Source: Staphylococcus aureus | GTDB lineage: Bacteria > Bacillota > Bacilli > Staphylococcales > Staphylococcaceae | Reading direction: 5' to 3' | Assembly: GCF_001027105.1 (NCBI RefSeq) | Contig: NZ_CP011526.1 | Span: 868,001 to 932,000, forward strand | DNA length: 64,000 bases | Shown: positions 1 through 9,943 of the stretch, piece by piece | Layout of the letters: the number at the start of each line of letters is the position of its first letter | Numbering within the stretch: position 1 is the first letter of the stretch | Position numbers and translations under genes: made by a program | The notes under the pieces: generated by a model | Told to the model about the DNA's origin: nothing | What the model saw: the letters and a program-made list of their open reading frames with translations, nothing else | The model's database searches: none

Positions 1-1
1 T

Positions 2-2350
2 ACTGTTAAAACAGCAATGCAGAGCTTACAACCTTTTTTTAGTGGTATTTCAAGAGGAATGGAAGAGGCGTCTCAAAGTGTGTTTAAATGGGCTCAAAAT
101 AGCGGTGTAGCATCAAGGTTCTTCAACATGATGAATACAACTGGTGTTTCGGTATTTAACAAGCTATTAAGTGCTGCAGGCGGTTTCGGTGATGGATTAG
201 TCAATGTATTCACACAATTAGCACCACTGTTTCAATGGTCGGCTGATTGGTTGGATAGATTAGGTCAATCTTTCTCTAACTGGGCTAATAGTGCAGCTGG
301 AGAAAATTCGATAACTCGTTTTATTGAATACACAAAAACAAACTTACCTATCATTGGTAATATTTTTAAAAATGTTTTCGTTGGAATTAACAATTTGATG
401 AATGCATTCAGTGGATCATCAACTGGCATTTTCCAATCTCTTGAACAAATGACAGCTAAGTTTAGGGAATGGTCTGAACAAGTAGGACAATCTCAAGGGT
501 TTAAAGACTTTGTCAGTTATATACAAACTAATGGACCACTAATAATGCAATTAATTGGGAACATTGCAAGAGGATTAGTTGCATTCGCAACAGCGATGGC
601 TCCTATAGCTAGTGCAGTATTACGCGTTGCAGTAGCAATAACTGGTTGGATAGCTAACTTGTTTGAGGCGCATCCAGCTACAGCACAATTAGTTGGTGTC
701 ATTATAACTTTAGTTGGTGCATTTAGATTTTTAATACCGATTATTCTTGCTGTATCTAACTTTATGGGTGGCGGATTAATAGGTAGAATCATTGCGTTAG
801 TAAGTAAGTTCGGTTTATTAAGAGCGGGATTAACAATTTTAAAAGGTGCGTTCATGTTATTAAAAGGACCATTAAAAATTATATCAGTTATATTCCAATT
901 GTTATTCGGTAAGATTGGATTAATTAGAAATGCTATCACAGGACTAGTAACTGTGTTTGGTATTTTAGGTGGTCCAATAACAATAGTTATCGGTGTAATC
1001 GCTGCATTAATAGCTATATTCGTTTTATTGTGGAATAAAAATGAAGGATTCAGAAACTTTATTATAAATGCTTGGAATGCGATAAAAACGTTTATGGTTA
1101 CAGTTTGGAATGTGTTGAAAACTGTAGCTTCGGTTGTATGGAATGCTATTTTAAAAGCTATCACTACAGCAGTAACTAATGTATACAATTTTATAATGAT
1201 TGTTTGGAATCAAATAGCCGCTTATTTACAAGGGTTATGGAATGGAATTATCGCTATTGCAACAACGGTATGGAACCTTTTAGTTACAATCATCACAACT
1301 GTTTTCACGACGATAATGACAATAGTTATGACGATATGGACAGCTATTTGGACATTCTTAAGTACAATCTGGAACACGATAATTACAATCGCTACTACGA
1401 TTTGGAATTTGTTAGTCACTGTAATAACTACAGTATTTACCACAATTATGACTATCGCAATGACAATTTGGAACGCTATTTGGACGTTCTTACAAACGTT
1501 GTGGAACACTATAGTTACTGTGGCAACTAAGGTTTGGAACGCTATCACTACAACTATATCTACTGCGTTACAAGCGGCATGGAGTTTTATTTCTAATATA
1601 TGGAATACGATTTGGAGTTTCTTATCTGGTATATTAACGACAATTTGGAATAAAGTTGTAAGCATATTCACACAAGTTGTATCAACTATATCAGACAAAA
1701 TGTCTCAAGCTTGGAACTTCATCGTGACTAAAGGTATGCAATGGGTATCTACTATAACAAGTACGCTAATTAACTTTGTTAATAGAGTTATTCAAGGATT
1801 CGTTAATGTTGTAAACAAAGTTAGTCAAGGTATGACAAATGCAGTAAATAAAATAAAAAGCTTTATAGGAGATTTTGTGTCTGCAGGTGCTGATATGATC
1901 CGTGGTTTAATTAGAGGTATTGGACAAATGGCTGGCCAATTAGTAGATGCGGCTAAAAATGTTGCTAAGAAAGCTTTAGATGCAGCTAAAAGTGCTTTGG
2001 GTATTCACTCACCTTCACGTGAATTCATGGATGTTGGTGTGTATTCAATGCTAGGTTTCGTTAAAGGTATAGATAATCATTCAAGTAAAGTTATCCGTAA
2101 TGTTTCTAATGTTGCAGATAAAGTAGTTGATGCATTTCAACCTACATTAAACGCACCTGACATTTCTAGTATTACAGGAAACTTAAGTAATTTAGGTGGA
2201 AATATAAATGCGCAAGTACAACACACACATTCTATTGAAACATCACCGAACATGAAAACTGTTAAAGTTGAATTCGATGTCAATAACGATGCGCTTACTA
2301 GTATTGTTAACGGCAGAAATGCTAAACGCAATTCTGAGTATTACTTATAA
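2..2350 (+). CDS. Phage tail tape measure protein (5' end outside window)
   Basis: The reading frame is open to the left window edge with no stop, so the gene is partial; an internal ATG lies at 17. Tape measure proteins span the tail tube lumen and set tail length. The visible 780 or so residues have hydrophobic segments around 170-350, then a long stretch (about 350-560) rich in Trp-Asn spaced at roughly 11 residues. That stretch includes a 44-residue tandem duplication (copies start near bases 1259 and 1391, exactly 132 bp apart). The C-terminal part has the LGIHSPSREF motif usual in tape measure proteins. It sits directly before Dit, as expected for Siphoviridae tail modules. Identity is secure; full length is unknown. 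Confidence 0.93.
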   Translation, partial: TVKTAMQSLQPFFSGISRGMEEASQSVFKWAQNSGVASRFFNMMNTTGVSVFNKLLSAAGGFGDGLVNVFTQLAPLFQWSADWLDRLGQSFSNWANSAAGENSITRFIEYTKTNLPIIGNIFKNVFVGINNLMNAFSGSSTGIFQSLEQMTAKFREWSEQVGQSQGFKDFVSYIQTNGPLIMQLIGNIARGLVAFATAMAPIASAVLRVAVAITGWIANLFEAHPATAQLVGVIITLVGAFRFLIPIILAVSNFMGGGLIGRIIALVSKFGLLRAGLTILKGAFMLLKGPLKIISVIFQLLFGKIGLIRNAITGLVTVFGILGGPITIVIGVIAALIAIFVLLWNKNEGFRNFIINAWNAIKTFMVTVWNVLKTVASVVWNAILKAITTAVTNVYNFIMIVWNQIAAYLQGLWNGIIAIATTVWNLLVTIITTVFTTIMTIVMTIWTAIWTFLSTIWNTIITIATTIWNLLVTVITTVFTTIMTIAMTIWNAIWTFLQTLWNTIVTVATKVWNAITTTISTALQAAWSFISNIWNTIWSFLSGILTTIWNKVVSIFTQVVSTISDKMSQAWNFIVTKGMQWVSTITSTLINFVNRVIQGFVNVVNKVSQGMTNAVNKIKSFIGDFVSAGADMIRGLIRGIGQMAGQLVDAAKNVAKKALDAAKSALGIHSPSREFMDVGVYSMLGFVKGIDNHSSKVIRNVSNVADKVVDAFQPTLNAPDISSITGNLSNLGGNINAQVQHTHSIETSPNMKTVKVEFDVNNDALTSIVNGRNAKRNSEYYL

Positions 2351-2362
2351 AGGAGGTTACAA

Positions 2363-3310
2363 ATGGACATAGAATTAACAAAAAAAGATGGTACTGTAAT
2401 CAAATTAAGTGAATACGGGTTTATCGTTAACGATATAGTAATTGATAGCATGCAAATCAACACAAAGTATCAAGACAAAGAAAATATGAACGGTCGTATA
2501 TTAATGGGGAGCAATTATATCAGTAGAGATATAGTTGTTCCTTGTTTTTGTAAAGTTAAAAATCGTTCAGACATTGCTTATATGCGAGATATGTTGTATA
2601 GGTTAACGACAGACATAGAACCTATGTATTTACGAGAAATAAGAAGAAAAGAAGAGTTGAATTACAGGTTTACTCAACCAACTTCTGATGATTACGTGAA
2701 ATTAGATAAAAACAACTTCCCGGATTATGAATATTCAAGACACGATCAACAAATTTATGTAAATGGTAAACAGTATAAAGTTATTTTTAACGGAGTTATA
2801 AACCCTAAACAAAAAGATAATAAAGTTTCTTTTGAACTAAAATTCGAAACTACAGAATTACCATACGGCGAAAGTATTGGAACAAGCCTAGAGTTAGAAG
2901 AAAACAAAAAGGTTGGATTGTGGTCGTTTGATTTTAATATTGATTGGCATGCAGGCGGAGACAAAAGAAAGTATACATTTGAAAATTTGAGCAAAGGTAC
3001 AGTTTACTATCATGGTAGTGCTCCTAACGACCAATTCAACATGTATAAAAAGATAACAATTATTTTAGGCGAAGATACAGAATCGTTTGTATGGAATTTA
3101 ACGCATGCTGAAATAATGAAAATTGAGGGGATTAAACTAAAAGCTGGAGACAAAATTGTTTATGATAGCTTTCGAGTTTATAAAAACGGTGTCGAAATAA
3201 GCACTGAAACGAACATAGCCCAACCAAAATTTAAATACGGAGCTAATAAATTTGAGTTTAATCAAACAGTTCAAAAAGTTCAGTTTGATTTGAAATTTTA
3301 TTATAAGTAG
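2363..3310 (+). CDS. dit: Distal tail protein (Dit)
   Basis: 315 residues, the length I recall for Dit of phi11/phi80alpha. Dit forms the ring joining the tail tube to the baseplate. The N-terminal part fits the siphovirus Dit fold (sipho_tail family), followed by a C-terminal galectin-like half. A strong AAAGGAGG lies 12 bp after the tape measure stop. The position between the tape measure gene and Tal supports the call. No catalytic motif is expected or seen. Confidence 0.9.
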   Translation: MDIELTKKDGTVIKLSEYGFIVNDIVIDSMQINTKYQDKENMNGRILMGSNYISRDIVVPCFCKVKNRSDIAYMRDMLYRLTTDIEPMYLREIRRKEELNYRFTQPTSDDYVKLDKNNFPDYEYSRHDQQIYVNGKQYKVIFNGVINPKQKDNKVSFELKFETTELPYGESIGTSLELEENKKVGLWSFDFNIDWHAGGDKRKYTFENLSKGTVYYHGSAPNDQFNMYKKITIILGEDTESFVWNLTHAEIMKIEGIKLKAGDKIVYDSFRVYKNGVEISTETNIAQPKFKYGANKFEFNQTVQKVQFDLKFYYK

Positions 3311-3318
3311 GTGTCAGA

Positions 3319-5217
3319 ATGACAATAATTGTAAGACCACCTAAAGGTAATGGCGCACCTGTACCAGTAGAAACAACTTTAGTGAAAAAAGTTAATGCTG
3401 ATGGTGTATTAACTTTTGATATTCTAGAAAATAAATATACTTATGAAGTTATTAACGCTATAGGGAAAAGATGGATTGTTAGTCATGTCGAAGGTGAAAA
3501 CGACAAGAAAGAATATGTAATAACTGTCATTGATAGGAAATCAGAAGGCGACAGACAACTGGTTGAATGTACTGCTAGAGAGATTCCCATAGACAAGTTA
3601 ATGATTGATAGAATTTATGTTAATGTAACAGGATCTTTTACAGTAGAAAGATATTTTAACATTGTGTTTCAAGGTACTGGAATGCTTTTTGAAGTCGAGG
3701 GCAAAGTTAAATCTTCAAAGTTTGAAAACGGCGGTGAAGGCGACACAAGGTTAGAAATGTTAAAAAAAGGTTTGGAACATTTTGGATTAGAATATAAGAT
3801 CACATATGACAAAAAGAAAGACAGATATAAGTTTGTATTGACGCCTTTTGCAAATCAAAAAGCGTCTTATTTTATTTCTGACGAAGTCAACGCCAACGCT
3901 ATAAAACTCGAGGAAGATGCAAGTGATTTCGCCACCTTCATTAGAGGATATGGTAATTATTCAGGAGAAGAAACATTCGAACACGCTGGGCTCGTAATGG
4001 AAGCTAGAAGTGCATTAGCTGAAATATACGGCGACATCCACGCAGAACCATTTAAAGATGGTAAAGTGACTGACCAAGAAACTATGGATAAAGAATTACA
4101 ATCGAGATTGAAAAAGTCGTTAAAACAATCTTTGTCTTTGGACTTTTTGGTGTTAAGAGAATCATATCCAGAAGCAGACCCACAACCCGGAGACATAGTA
4201 CAAATAAAATCTACCAAACTAGGTTTGAATGATTTAGTCCGTATAGTACAAGTTAAAACGATTAGGGGTATAAACAATGTAATTGTTAAGCAAGATGTAA
4301 CGCTTGGTGAGTTTAATCGAGAACAACGATATATGAAAAAAGTTAATACTGCAGCTAACTATGTTTCTGGATTAAATGATGTTAACCTTTCTAATCCTAG
4401 TAAAGCGGCAGAAAACTTGAAGTCTAAAGTAGCGTCAATAGCTAAATCAACACTCGATTTGATGAGTAGAACTGATTTGATTGAAGATAAACAACAGAAG
4501 GTAAGCTCTAAAACTGTGACTACATCTGACGGCACTATCGTTCATGATTTTATAGATAAATCAAACATTAAAGATGTAAAAACAATTGGAACGATTGGCG
4601 ATTCTGTAGCTAGAGGGTCGCATGCAAAAACTAATTTCACAGAAATGTTAGGCAAGAAATTAAAAGCGAAAACGACCAACCTTGCAAAAGGTGGCGCAAC
4701 TATGGCAACTGTTACAGATACAAACAACGTTGAAAATAGTATTTATAGACAAGCAGAACAAATTAGAGGCGACCTAATCATATTACAAGGTACAGATGAT
4801 GACTGGTTACATGGTTATTGGGCAGGTGTACCGATAGGCACTGATAAAACGGATACAAAAACGTTTTACGGTGCCTTTTGTTCTGCAATTGAAGTTATTC
4901 GGAAAAATAATCCAACTTCAAAAATACTTGTAATGACAGCTACTAGACAATGTCCTATGAGTGGCACAACGATACGTCGTAAAGATACTGATAAAAACAA
5001 ATTAGGGTTAACGTTAGAGGATTATGTCAACGCTCAGATATTGGCTTGTAGTGAATTGGATGTACCAGTATATGATGCCTATCATACAGATTATTTTAAG
5101 CCATATAATCCAGCGTTCAGAAAATCAAGTATGCCAGACGGATTGCATCCGAACGAGAGGGGTCATGAAGTTATTATGTACGAACTTATTAAAAATTATT
5201 ACCAGTTTTACGGATAG
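3319..5217 (+). CDS. tal: Tail-associated lysin/baseplate hub (Tal) with C-terminal SGNH hydrolase domain
   Basis: 632 residues, equal to my memory of phi80alpha Tal. The first 350 or so residues fit the prophage endopeptidase tail family, the hub at the tail tip. From about residue 415 an SGNH/GDSL-type esterase domain follows: a GDSV block at residues 427-430 gives the nucleophile Ser and a DGLH block at 607-610 gives the catalytic Asp/His pair. The domain may deacetylate a surface polymer during adsorption (inference). The start is ATG after GTAGGTG, 8 bp after dit. Confidence 0.9.
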   Translation: MTIIVRPPKGNGAPVPVETTLVKKVNADGVLTFDILENKYTYEVINAIGKRWIVSHVEGENDKKEYVITVIDRKSEGDRQLVECTAREIPIDKLMIDRIYVNVTGSFTVERYFNIVFQGTGMLFEVEGKVKSSKFENGGEGDTRLEMLKKGLEHFGLEYKITYDKKKDRYKFVLTPFANQKASYFISDEVNANAIKLEEDASDFATFIRGYGNYSGEETFEHAGLVMEARSALAEIYGDIHAEPFKDGKVTDQETMDKELQSRLKKSLKQSLSLDFLVLRESYPEADPQPGDIVQIKSTKLGLNDLVRIVQVKTIRGINNVIVKQDVTLGEFNREQRYMKKVNTAANYVSGLNDVNLSNPSKAAENLKSKVASIAKSTLDLMSRTDLIEDKQQKVSSKTVTTSDGTIVHDFIDKSNIKDVKTIGTIGDSVARGSHAKTNFTEMLGKKLKAKTTNLAKGGATMATVTDTNNVENSIYRQAEQIRGDLIILQGTDDDWLHGYWAGVPIGTDKTDTKTFYGAFCSAIEVIRKNNPTSKILVMTATRQCPMSGTTIRRKDTDKNKLGLTLEDYVNAQILACSELDVPVYDAYHTDYFKPYNPAFRKSSMPDGLHPNERGHEVIMYELIKNYYQFYG

Positions 5218-5231
5218 AAAAGGAGGAAGAC

Positions 5232-7142
5232 ATGGATAACAAATTAATTACAGACTTAAGTAGAGTTTTCGATTACAGATATGTAGATGAAAATGAGTAT
5301 AATTTCAAGCTTATTTCAGACATGCTGACTGATTTTAATTTCTCTCTTGAATATCATAGAAATAAAGAGGTATTTGCACATAATGGAGAGCAAATAAAGT
5401 ATGAACATTTAAATGTTACAAGTAGCGTCTCTGACTTTTTAACATATTTAAACGGTCGATTTAGCAACATGGTACTAGGTCATAACGGCGACGGTATCAA
5501 CGAAGTAAAAGACGCGCGCGTTGATAATACAGGTTATGGTCATAAGACATTGCAAGATCGTTTGTATCATGATTATTCAACACTAGATGCTTTCACTAAA
5601 AAGGTTGAGAAAGCTGTAGATGAACACTATAAAGAATATCGAGCGACAGAATACCGATTCGAACCAAAAGAGCAAGAACCGGAATTCATCACAGATTTAT
5701 CGCCATATACTAACGCAGTAATGCAATCATTTTGGGTAGACCCTAGAACGAAAATTATTTATATGACGCAAGCTCGTCCAGGTAATCATTACATGTTATC
5801 TAGATTGAAGCCCAACGGACAATTTATTGATAGATTGCTTGTTAAAAACGGCGGTCACGGTACACACAATGCGTATAGATACATTGATGGAGAATTATGG
5901 ATTTATTCAGCTGTATTGGACAGTAACAAAAACAACAAGTTTGTACGTTTCCAATATAGAACTGGAGAAATAACTTATGGTAATGAAATGCAAGATGTCA
6001 TGCCGAATATATTTAACGACAGATATACGTCAGCGATTTATAATCCGGTAGAAAATTTAATGATTTTTAGACGTGAATATAAACCCACTGAAAGACAACT
6101 TAAGAATTCGTTGAACTTTGTTGAGGTTAGAAGTGCTGACGATATTGATAAAGGTATAGACAAAGTATTGTATCAAATGGATATACCTATGGAATACACT
6201 TCAGATACACAACCTATGCAAGGTATCACTTATGATGCAGGTATCTTATATTGGTATACAGGTGATTCGAATACAGCCAACCCTAACTACTTACAAGGTT
6301 TCGATATAAAAACAAAAGAATTGTTATTTAAACGACGTATCGATATTGGCGGTGTGAATAATAACTTTAAAGGAGACTTCCAAGAAGCTGAGGGTCTAGA
6401 TATGTATTACGATCTAGAAACAGGACGCAAAGCGCTTTTAATAGGGGTAACTATTGGACCTGGTAACAACAGACATCACTCAATTTATTCCATCGGCCAA
6501 AGAGGTGTTAACCAATTCTTAAAAAACATTGCACCTCAAGTATCGATGACTGATTCAGGCGGACGTGTTAAACCGTTACCAATACAGAACCCAGCATATC
6601 TAAGTGATATTACGGAAGTTGGTCATTACTATATCTATACGCAAGACACACAAAATGCGTTAGATTTCCCGTTACCGAAAGCGTTTAGAGATGCAGGTTG
6701 GTTCTTTGATGTACTGCCTGGACACTATAATGGTGCTCTAAGACAAGTACTTACCAGAAACAGCACAGGTAGAAATATGCTTAAATTCGAACGTGTCATT
6801 GACATTTTCAATAAGAAAAACAACGGAGCATGGAATTTCTGTCCGCAAAACGCCGGTTATTGGGAACATATCCCTAAGAATATTACAAAATTATCAGATT
6901 TAAAAATCGTTGGTTTAGATTTCTATATCACTACTGAAGAATCAAAACGATTTACTGATTTTCCTAAAGACTTTAAAGGTATTGCAGGTTGGATATTAGA
7001 AGTAAAATCGAATACACCGGGTAACACAACACAAGTATTAAGACGTAATAACTTCCCGTCTGCACATCAATTTTTAGTTAGAAACTTTGGTACTGGTGGC
7101 GTTGGTAAATGGAGTTTATTCGAGGGAAAGGTGGTTGAATAA
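5232..7142 (+). CDS. Receptor-binding lower tail fibre (phi11/phi80alpha FibL type)
   Basis: 636 residues, the same length as the phi11/phi80alpha receptor-binding protein. In those phages the trimer has an N-terminal stem, a beta-propeller platform that recognises glycosylated wall teichoic acid, and a C-terminal tower. Here the N-terminal 145 residues are helical and polar, the middle is rich in Trp/Tyr/Gly consistent with propeller blades, and the C-terminal 150 residues carry two similar segments (near residues 455-530 and 550-625) that fit tower domains. An AAAAGGAGG site precedes the ATG. Its stop overlaps the next start by one base. Confidence 0.88.
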   Translation: MDNKLITDLSRVFDYRYVDENEYNFKLISDMLTDFNFSLEYHRNKEVFAHNGEQIKYEHLNVTSSVSDFLTYLNGRFSNMVLGHNGDGINEVKDARVDNTGYGHKTLQDRLYHDYSTLDAFTKKVEKAVDEHYKEYRATEYRFEPKEQEPEFITDLSPYTNAVMQSFWVDPRTKIIYMTQARPGNHYMLSRLKPNGQFIDRLLVKNGGHGTHNAYRYIDGELWIYSAVLDSNKNNKFVRFQYRTGEITYGNEMQDVMPNIFNDRYTSAIYNPVENLMIFRREYKPTERQLKNSLNFVEVRSADDIDKGIDKVLYQMDIPMEYTSDTQPMQGITYDAGILYWYTGDSNTANPNYLQGFDIKTKELLFKRRIDIGGVNNNFKGDFQEAEGLDMYYDLETGRKALLIGVTIGPGNNRHHSIYSIGQRGVNQFLKNIAPQVSMTDSGGRVKPLPIQNPAYLSDITEVGHYYIYTQDTQNALDFPLPKAFRDAGWFFDVLPGHYNGALRQVLTRNSTGRNMLKFERVIDIFNKKNNGAWNFCPQNAGYWEHIPKNITKLSDLKIVGLDFYITTEESKRFTDFPKDFKGIAGWILEVKSNTPGNTTQVLRRNNFPSAHQFLVRNFGTGGVGKWSLFEGKVVE

Positions 7143-8965
7143 TGATAGTAGATAATTTTTCGAAAGACGATAACTTAATCGAGTTACAAACAACATCACA
7201 ATATAATCCAATTATTGACACAAACATCAGTTTCTATGAATCAGATAGAGGAACTGGTGTTTTAAATTTTGCAGTAACTAAGAATAACAGACCGTTATCT
7301 ATAAGTTCTGAACATGTTAAGACATCTATCGTGTTAAAAACCGATGATTATAACGTAGATAGAGGCGCTTATATTTCAGACGAATTAACGATAGTAGACG
7401 CAATTAATGGGCGTTTGCAGTATGTGATACCGAATGAATTTTTAAAACATTCAGGCAAGGTGCATGCTCAGGCATTCTTTACACAAAACGGGAGTAATAA
7501 TGTTGTTGTTGAACGTCAATTTAGCTTCAATATTGAAAATGATTTAGTTAGTGGGTTTGATGGTATAACAAAGCTTGTTTATATCAAATCTATTCAAGAT
7601 ACTATCGAAGCTGTCGGTAAAGACTTTAACCAATTAAAGCAAAATATGGCTGATACACAAACGTTAATAGCAAAAGTGAATGATAGTGCGACAAAAGGCA
7701 TTCAACAAATCGAAATCAAGCAAAACGAAGCTATACAAGCTATTACTGCGACGCAAACTAGTGCAACACAAGCTGTTACAGCTGAAGTCGATAAAATAGT
7801 TGAAAAAGAGCAAGCGATTTTTGAACGTGTTAACGAAGTTGAACAACAAATCAATGGCGCTGACCTTGTTAAAGGTAATTCAACAACAAATTGGCAAAAG
7901 TCTAAACTTACAGATGATTACGGTAAAGCAATTGAATCGTATGAGCAGTCCATAGATAGCGTTTTAAGCGCAGTTAACACATCTAGGATTATTCATATTA
8001 CTAATGCAACAGATGCGCCAGAAAAGACGGATATAGGCACGTTAGAGAAGCCTGGACAAGATGGTGTTGATGACGGTTCTTCGTTCGATGAATCAACTTA
8101 TACATCAAGCAAATCTGGTGTGTTAGTTGTTTATGTTGTTGATAATAATACTGCTCGTGCAACATGGTACCCAGACGATTCAAACGATGAGTACACAAAA
8201 TACAAAATCTACGGCACATGGTACCCGTTTTATAAAAAGAATGATGGAAACTTAACTAAGCAATTTGTTGAAGAAACGTCTAACAACGCTTTAAATCAAG
8301 CTAAGCAGTATGTAGATGATAAATTCGGAACAACGAGCTGGCAACAACATAAGATGACAGAGGCGAATGGTCAATCAATTCAAGTTAACTTAAATAATGC
8401 GCAAGGCGATTTGGGATATTTAACTGCTGGTAATTACTATGCAACAAGAGTGCCGGATTTACCAGGTAGCGTTGAAAGTTATGAGGGTTATTTATCGGTA
8501 TTCGTTAAAGATGATACAAACAAGCTATTTAACTTCACACCTTATAACTCTAAAAAGATTTACACACGATCAATCACAAACGGCAGACTTGAGCAACAGT
8601 GGACAGTTCCTAATGAACATAAATCAACGGTATTGTTCGACGGTGGCGCAAATGGTGTAGGTACAACAATCAATCTAACTGAACCGTACACAAACTATTC
8701 TATTTTGTTGGTAAGTGGAACTTATCCAGGTGGCGTTATTGAGGGATTCGGACTTACCGCATTACCTAACGCGATTCAATTGAGTAAAGCGAATGTAGTT
8801 GACTCAGACGGCAACGGTGGCGGTATTTATGAGTGCTTACTATCCAAAACAAGTAGCACTACTTTAAGAATAGATAACGATGTGTACTTTGATTTAGGTA
8901 AAACATCAGGTTCTGGAGCGAATGCCAACAAAGTTACTATAACTAAAATTATGGGGTGGAAATAA
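7142..8965 (+). CDS. Upper baseplate/tail fibre protein with BppU N-terminal domain (FibU type)
   Basis: 607 residues, the length I recall for phi80alpha FibU. The N-terminal 150 residues match the BppU (DUF2479) fold that attaches fibres to the baseplate. Residues about 160-240 form a Gln/Ala/Thr-rich coiled coil, and the C-terminal part (from about 240) has two related Trp-containing beta domains ending in a Gly/Asn-rich tip. The ATG at 7142 overlaps the preceding TAA by one base, so translation is probably coupled. Confidence 0.85.
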   Translation: MIVDNFSKDDNLIELQTTSQYNPIIDTNISFYESDRGTGVLNFAVTKNNRPLSISSEHVKTSIVLKTDDYNVDRGAYISDELTIVDAINGRLQYVIPNEFLKHSGKVHAQAFFTQNGSNNVVVERQFSFNIENDLVSGFDGITKLVYIKSIQDTIEAVGKDFNQLKQNMADTQTLIAKVNDSATKGIQQIEIKQNEAIQAITATQTSATQAVTAEVDKIVEKEQAIFERVNEVEQQINGADLVKGNSTTNWQKSKLTDDYGKAIESYEQSIDSVLSAVNTSRIIHITNATDAPEKTDIGTLEKPGQDGVDDGSSFDESTYTSSKSGVLVVYVVDNNTARATWYPDDSNDEYTKYKIYGTWYPFYKKNDGNLTKQFVEETSNNALNQAKQYVDDKFGTTSWQQHKMTEANGQSIQVNLNNAQGDLGYLTAGNYYATRVPDLPGSVESYEGYLSVFVKDDTNKLFNFTPYNSKKIYTRSITNGRLEQQWTVPNEHKSTVLFDGGANGVGTTINLTEPYTNYSILLVSGTYPGGVIEGFGLTALPNAIQLSKANVVDSDGNGGGIYECLLSKTSSTTLRIDNDVYFDLGKTSGSGANANKVTITKIMGWK

Positions 8966-9342
8966 TGAAAATCACAGTAAACGATAAAAACGAAGTTATC
9001 GGATTTGTTAATACTGGCGGTTTACGCAATAGTTTAGATGTAGATGATAACAATGTGCCTATTAAATTTAAAGAAGAGTTCGAACCTAGAAAGTTTGTTT
9101 TCACTAACGGCGAAATTAAATACAATAGCAATTTCGAAAAAGAAGACGTACCGAATGCATCAAACCAACAAAGTGCGTCAGATTTAAGTGATGAGGAACT
9201 TCGCGGAATGGTTGCGAGTATGCAAATGCAGGTGGCACAAGTAAACGTATTAACAATGGAATTAGCTCAACAAAACGCTATGTTAACACAACAGTTGACT
9301 GAACTGAAAACTAACAAAACAAGTACTGAGGGGGACGTTTAA
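8965..9342 (+). CDS. Small phage tail-region protein, DUF2977 family
   Basis: 125 residues. I chose the ATG at 8965 over an in-frame GTG at 8956 because GGGGTGGA lies just upstream and the ATG overlaps the previous stop by one base, as between its neighbours. The first 60 residues are small and charged; the C-terminal 60 form a Gln/Leu/Met-rich helix likely to make a coiled coil. The family is found next to fibre genes of staphylococcal phages; the function is unknown, possibly minor baseplate or assembly. Confidence 0.8.
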   Translation: MKITVNDKNEVIGFVNTGGLRNSLDVDDNNVPIKFKEEFEPRKFVFTNGEIKYNSNFEKEDVPNASNQQSASDLSDEELRGMVASMQMQVAQVNVLTMELAQQNAMLTQQLTELKTNKTSTEGDV

Positions 9343-9345
9343 ATA

Positions 9346-9519
9346 ATGAAGATGATTTATCCAACTTTTAAAGACATTAAAACTTTTTATGTTTGGGGTT
9401 ACTATAAAAACGAGCAAATTAAGTGGTACGTAGACAAGGGTTTAATCGATAAAGAAGAATACGCTTTAATCACTGGAGAAAAATATCCAGAAACAAAAGA
9501 TGAAAAGTCACAGGTGTAA
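9346..9519 (+). CDS. XkdX family protein
   Basis: 57-residue ORF beginning with ATG four bases after the DUF2977 stop; GAGGGGGACG upstream gives a ribosome-binding site. The peptide has the compact aromatic pattern typical of XkdX proteins (Trp-Gly-Tyr-Tyr near 17-20, a KGLIDKEEYALITGE block near 31-45). These short proteins lie between tail fibre and lysis genes in many Gram-positive siphophages; their role is not established. Confidence 0.8.
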   Translation: MKMIYPTFKDIKTFYVWGYYKNEQIKWYVDKGLIDKEEYALITGEKYPETKDEKSQV

Positions 9520-9558
9520 TGCTTGTGGCTTTTTAATTTGAATAAAGTGGGTGGCATA

Positions 9559-9858
9559 ATGTTTGGATTTACCAAACGACATGAACAAGATTGGCGTTTA
9601 ACGCGATTAGAAGAAAATGATAAGACTATGTTTGAAAAATTCGACAGAATAGAAGATAGTCTTAGAGCGCAAGAAAAGATTTATGACAAATTAGATAGAA
9701 ATTTTGAAGAATTAAAGCGCGACAAGGTAGAAGATGAAAAGAATAAAGAAAAGAATGCCAAGAATATTAGAGACATAAAAATGTGGATTCTAGGTTTGAT
9801 AGGGACTATCTTCAGTACGATTGTCATAGCTTTACTAAGAACTATTTTTGGTATTTAA
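9559..9858 (+). CDS. DUF2951 phage membrane protein
   Basis: 99 residues from ATG 9559, preceded by GTGGGTGG. An upstream in-frame TTG-type start at 9523 lacks a better site. The first 70 residues are a highly charged coiled coil (Glu/Lys/Asp, heptad-like), followed by one transmembrane segment at about 73-96. The layout resembles haemolysin XhlA-like phage proteins and the family is fixed at this position in staphylococcal phages. Function unknown; a role in membrane association during lysis or injection is inference only. Confidence 0.8.
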   Translation: MFGFTKRHEQDWRLTRLEENDKTMFEKFDRIEDSLRAQEKIYDKLDRNFEELKRDKVEDEKNKEKNAKNIRDIKMWILGLIGTIFSTIVIALLRTIFGI

Positions 9859-9872
9859 AGGAGGTGATTACC

Positions 9873-9935
9873 ATGCTTAAAGGGATTTTAGGATATAGCT
9901 TCTGGGCGTGCTTCTGGTTTGGTAAATGTAAATAA
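9873..9935 (+). CDS. 20-residue aromatic phage micropeptide
   Basis: Fifteen bases after the DUF2951 stop, an excellent AAAGGAGGTGATTACC site leads into an ATG ORF of 20 codons. It encodes a hydrophobic peptide with three Phe/Trp pairs and a GKCK tail. A TTCG-loop terminator follows within 10 bases of the stop. The strong ribosome-binding site and exact terminator placement argue that it is translated. I recall the same ORF in other staphylococcal phages but no function. A membrane-active or leader role is possible. Confidence 0.6.
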   Translation: MLKGILGYSFWACFWFGKCK

Positions 9936-9943
9936 CAGTTAAG

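Noticed and set aside
517-1698. Long minus-strand ORFs opposite the tape measure gene (517-1188 and 1222-1698)
   Set aside because: They are reverse shadows of the Ile/Val/Trp-rich repeat, with no ribosome-binding site and biased low-complexity products.
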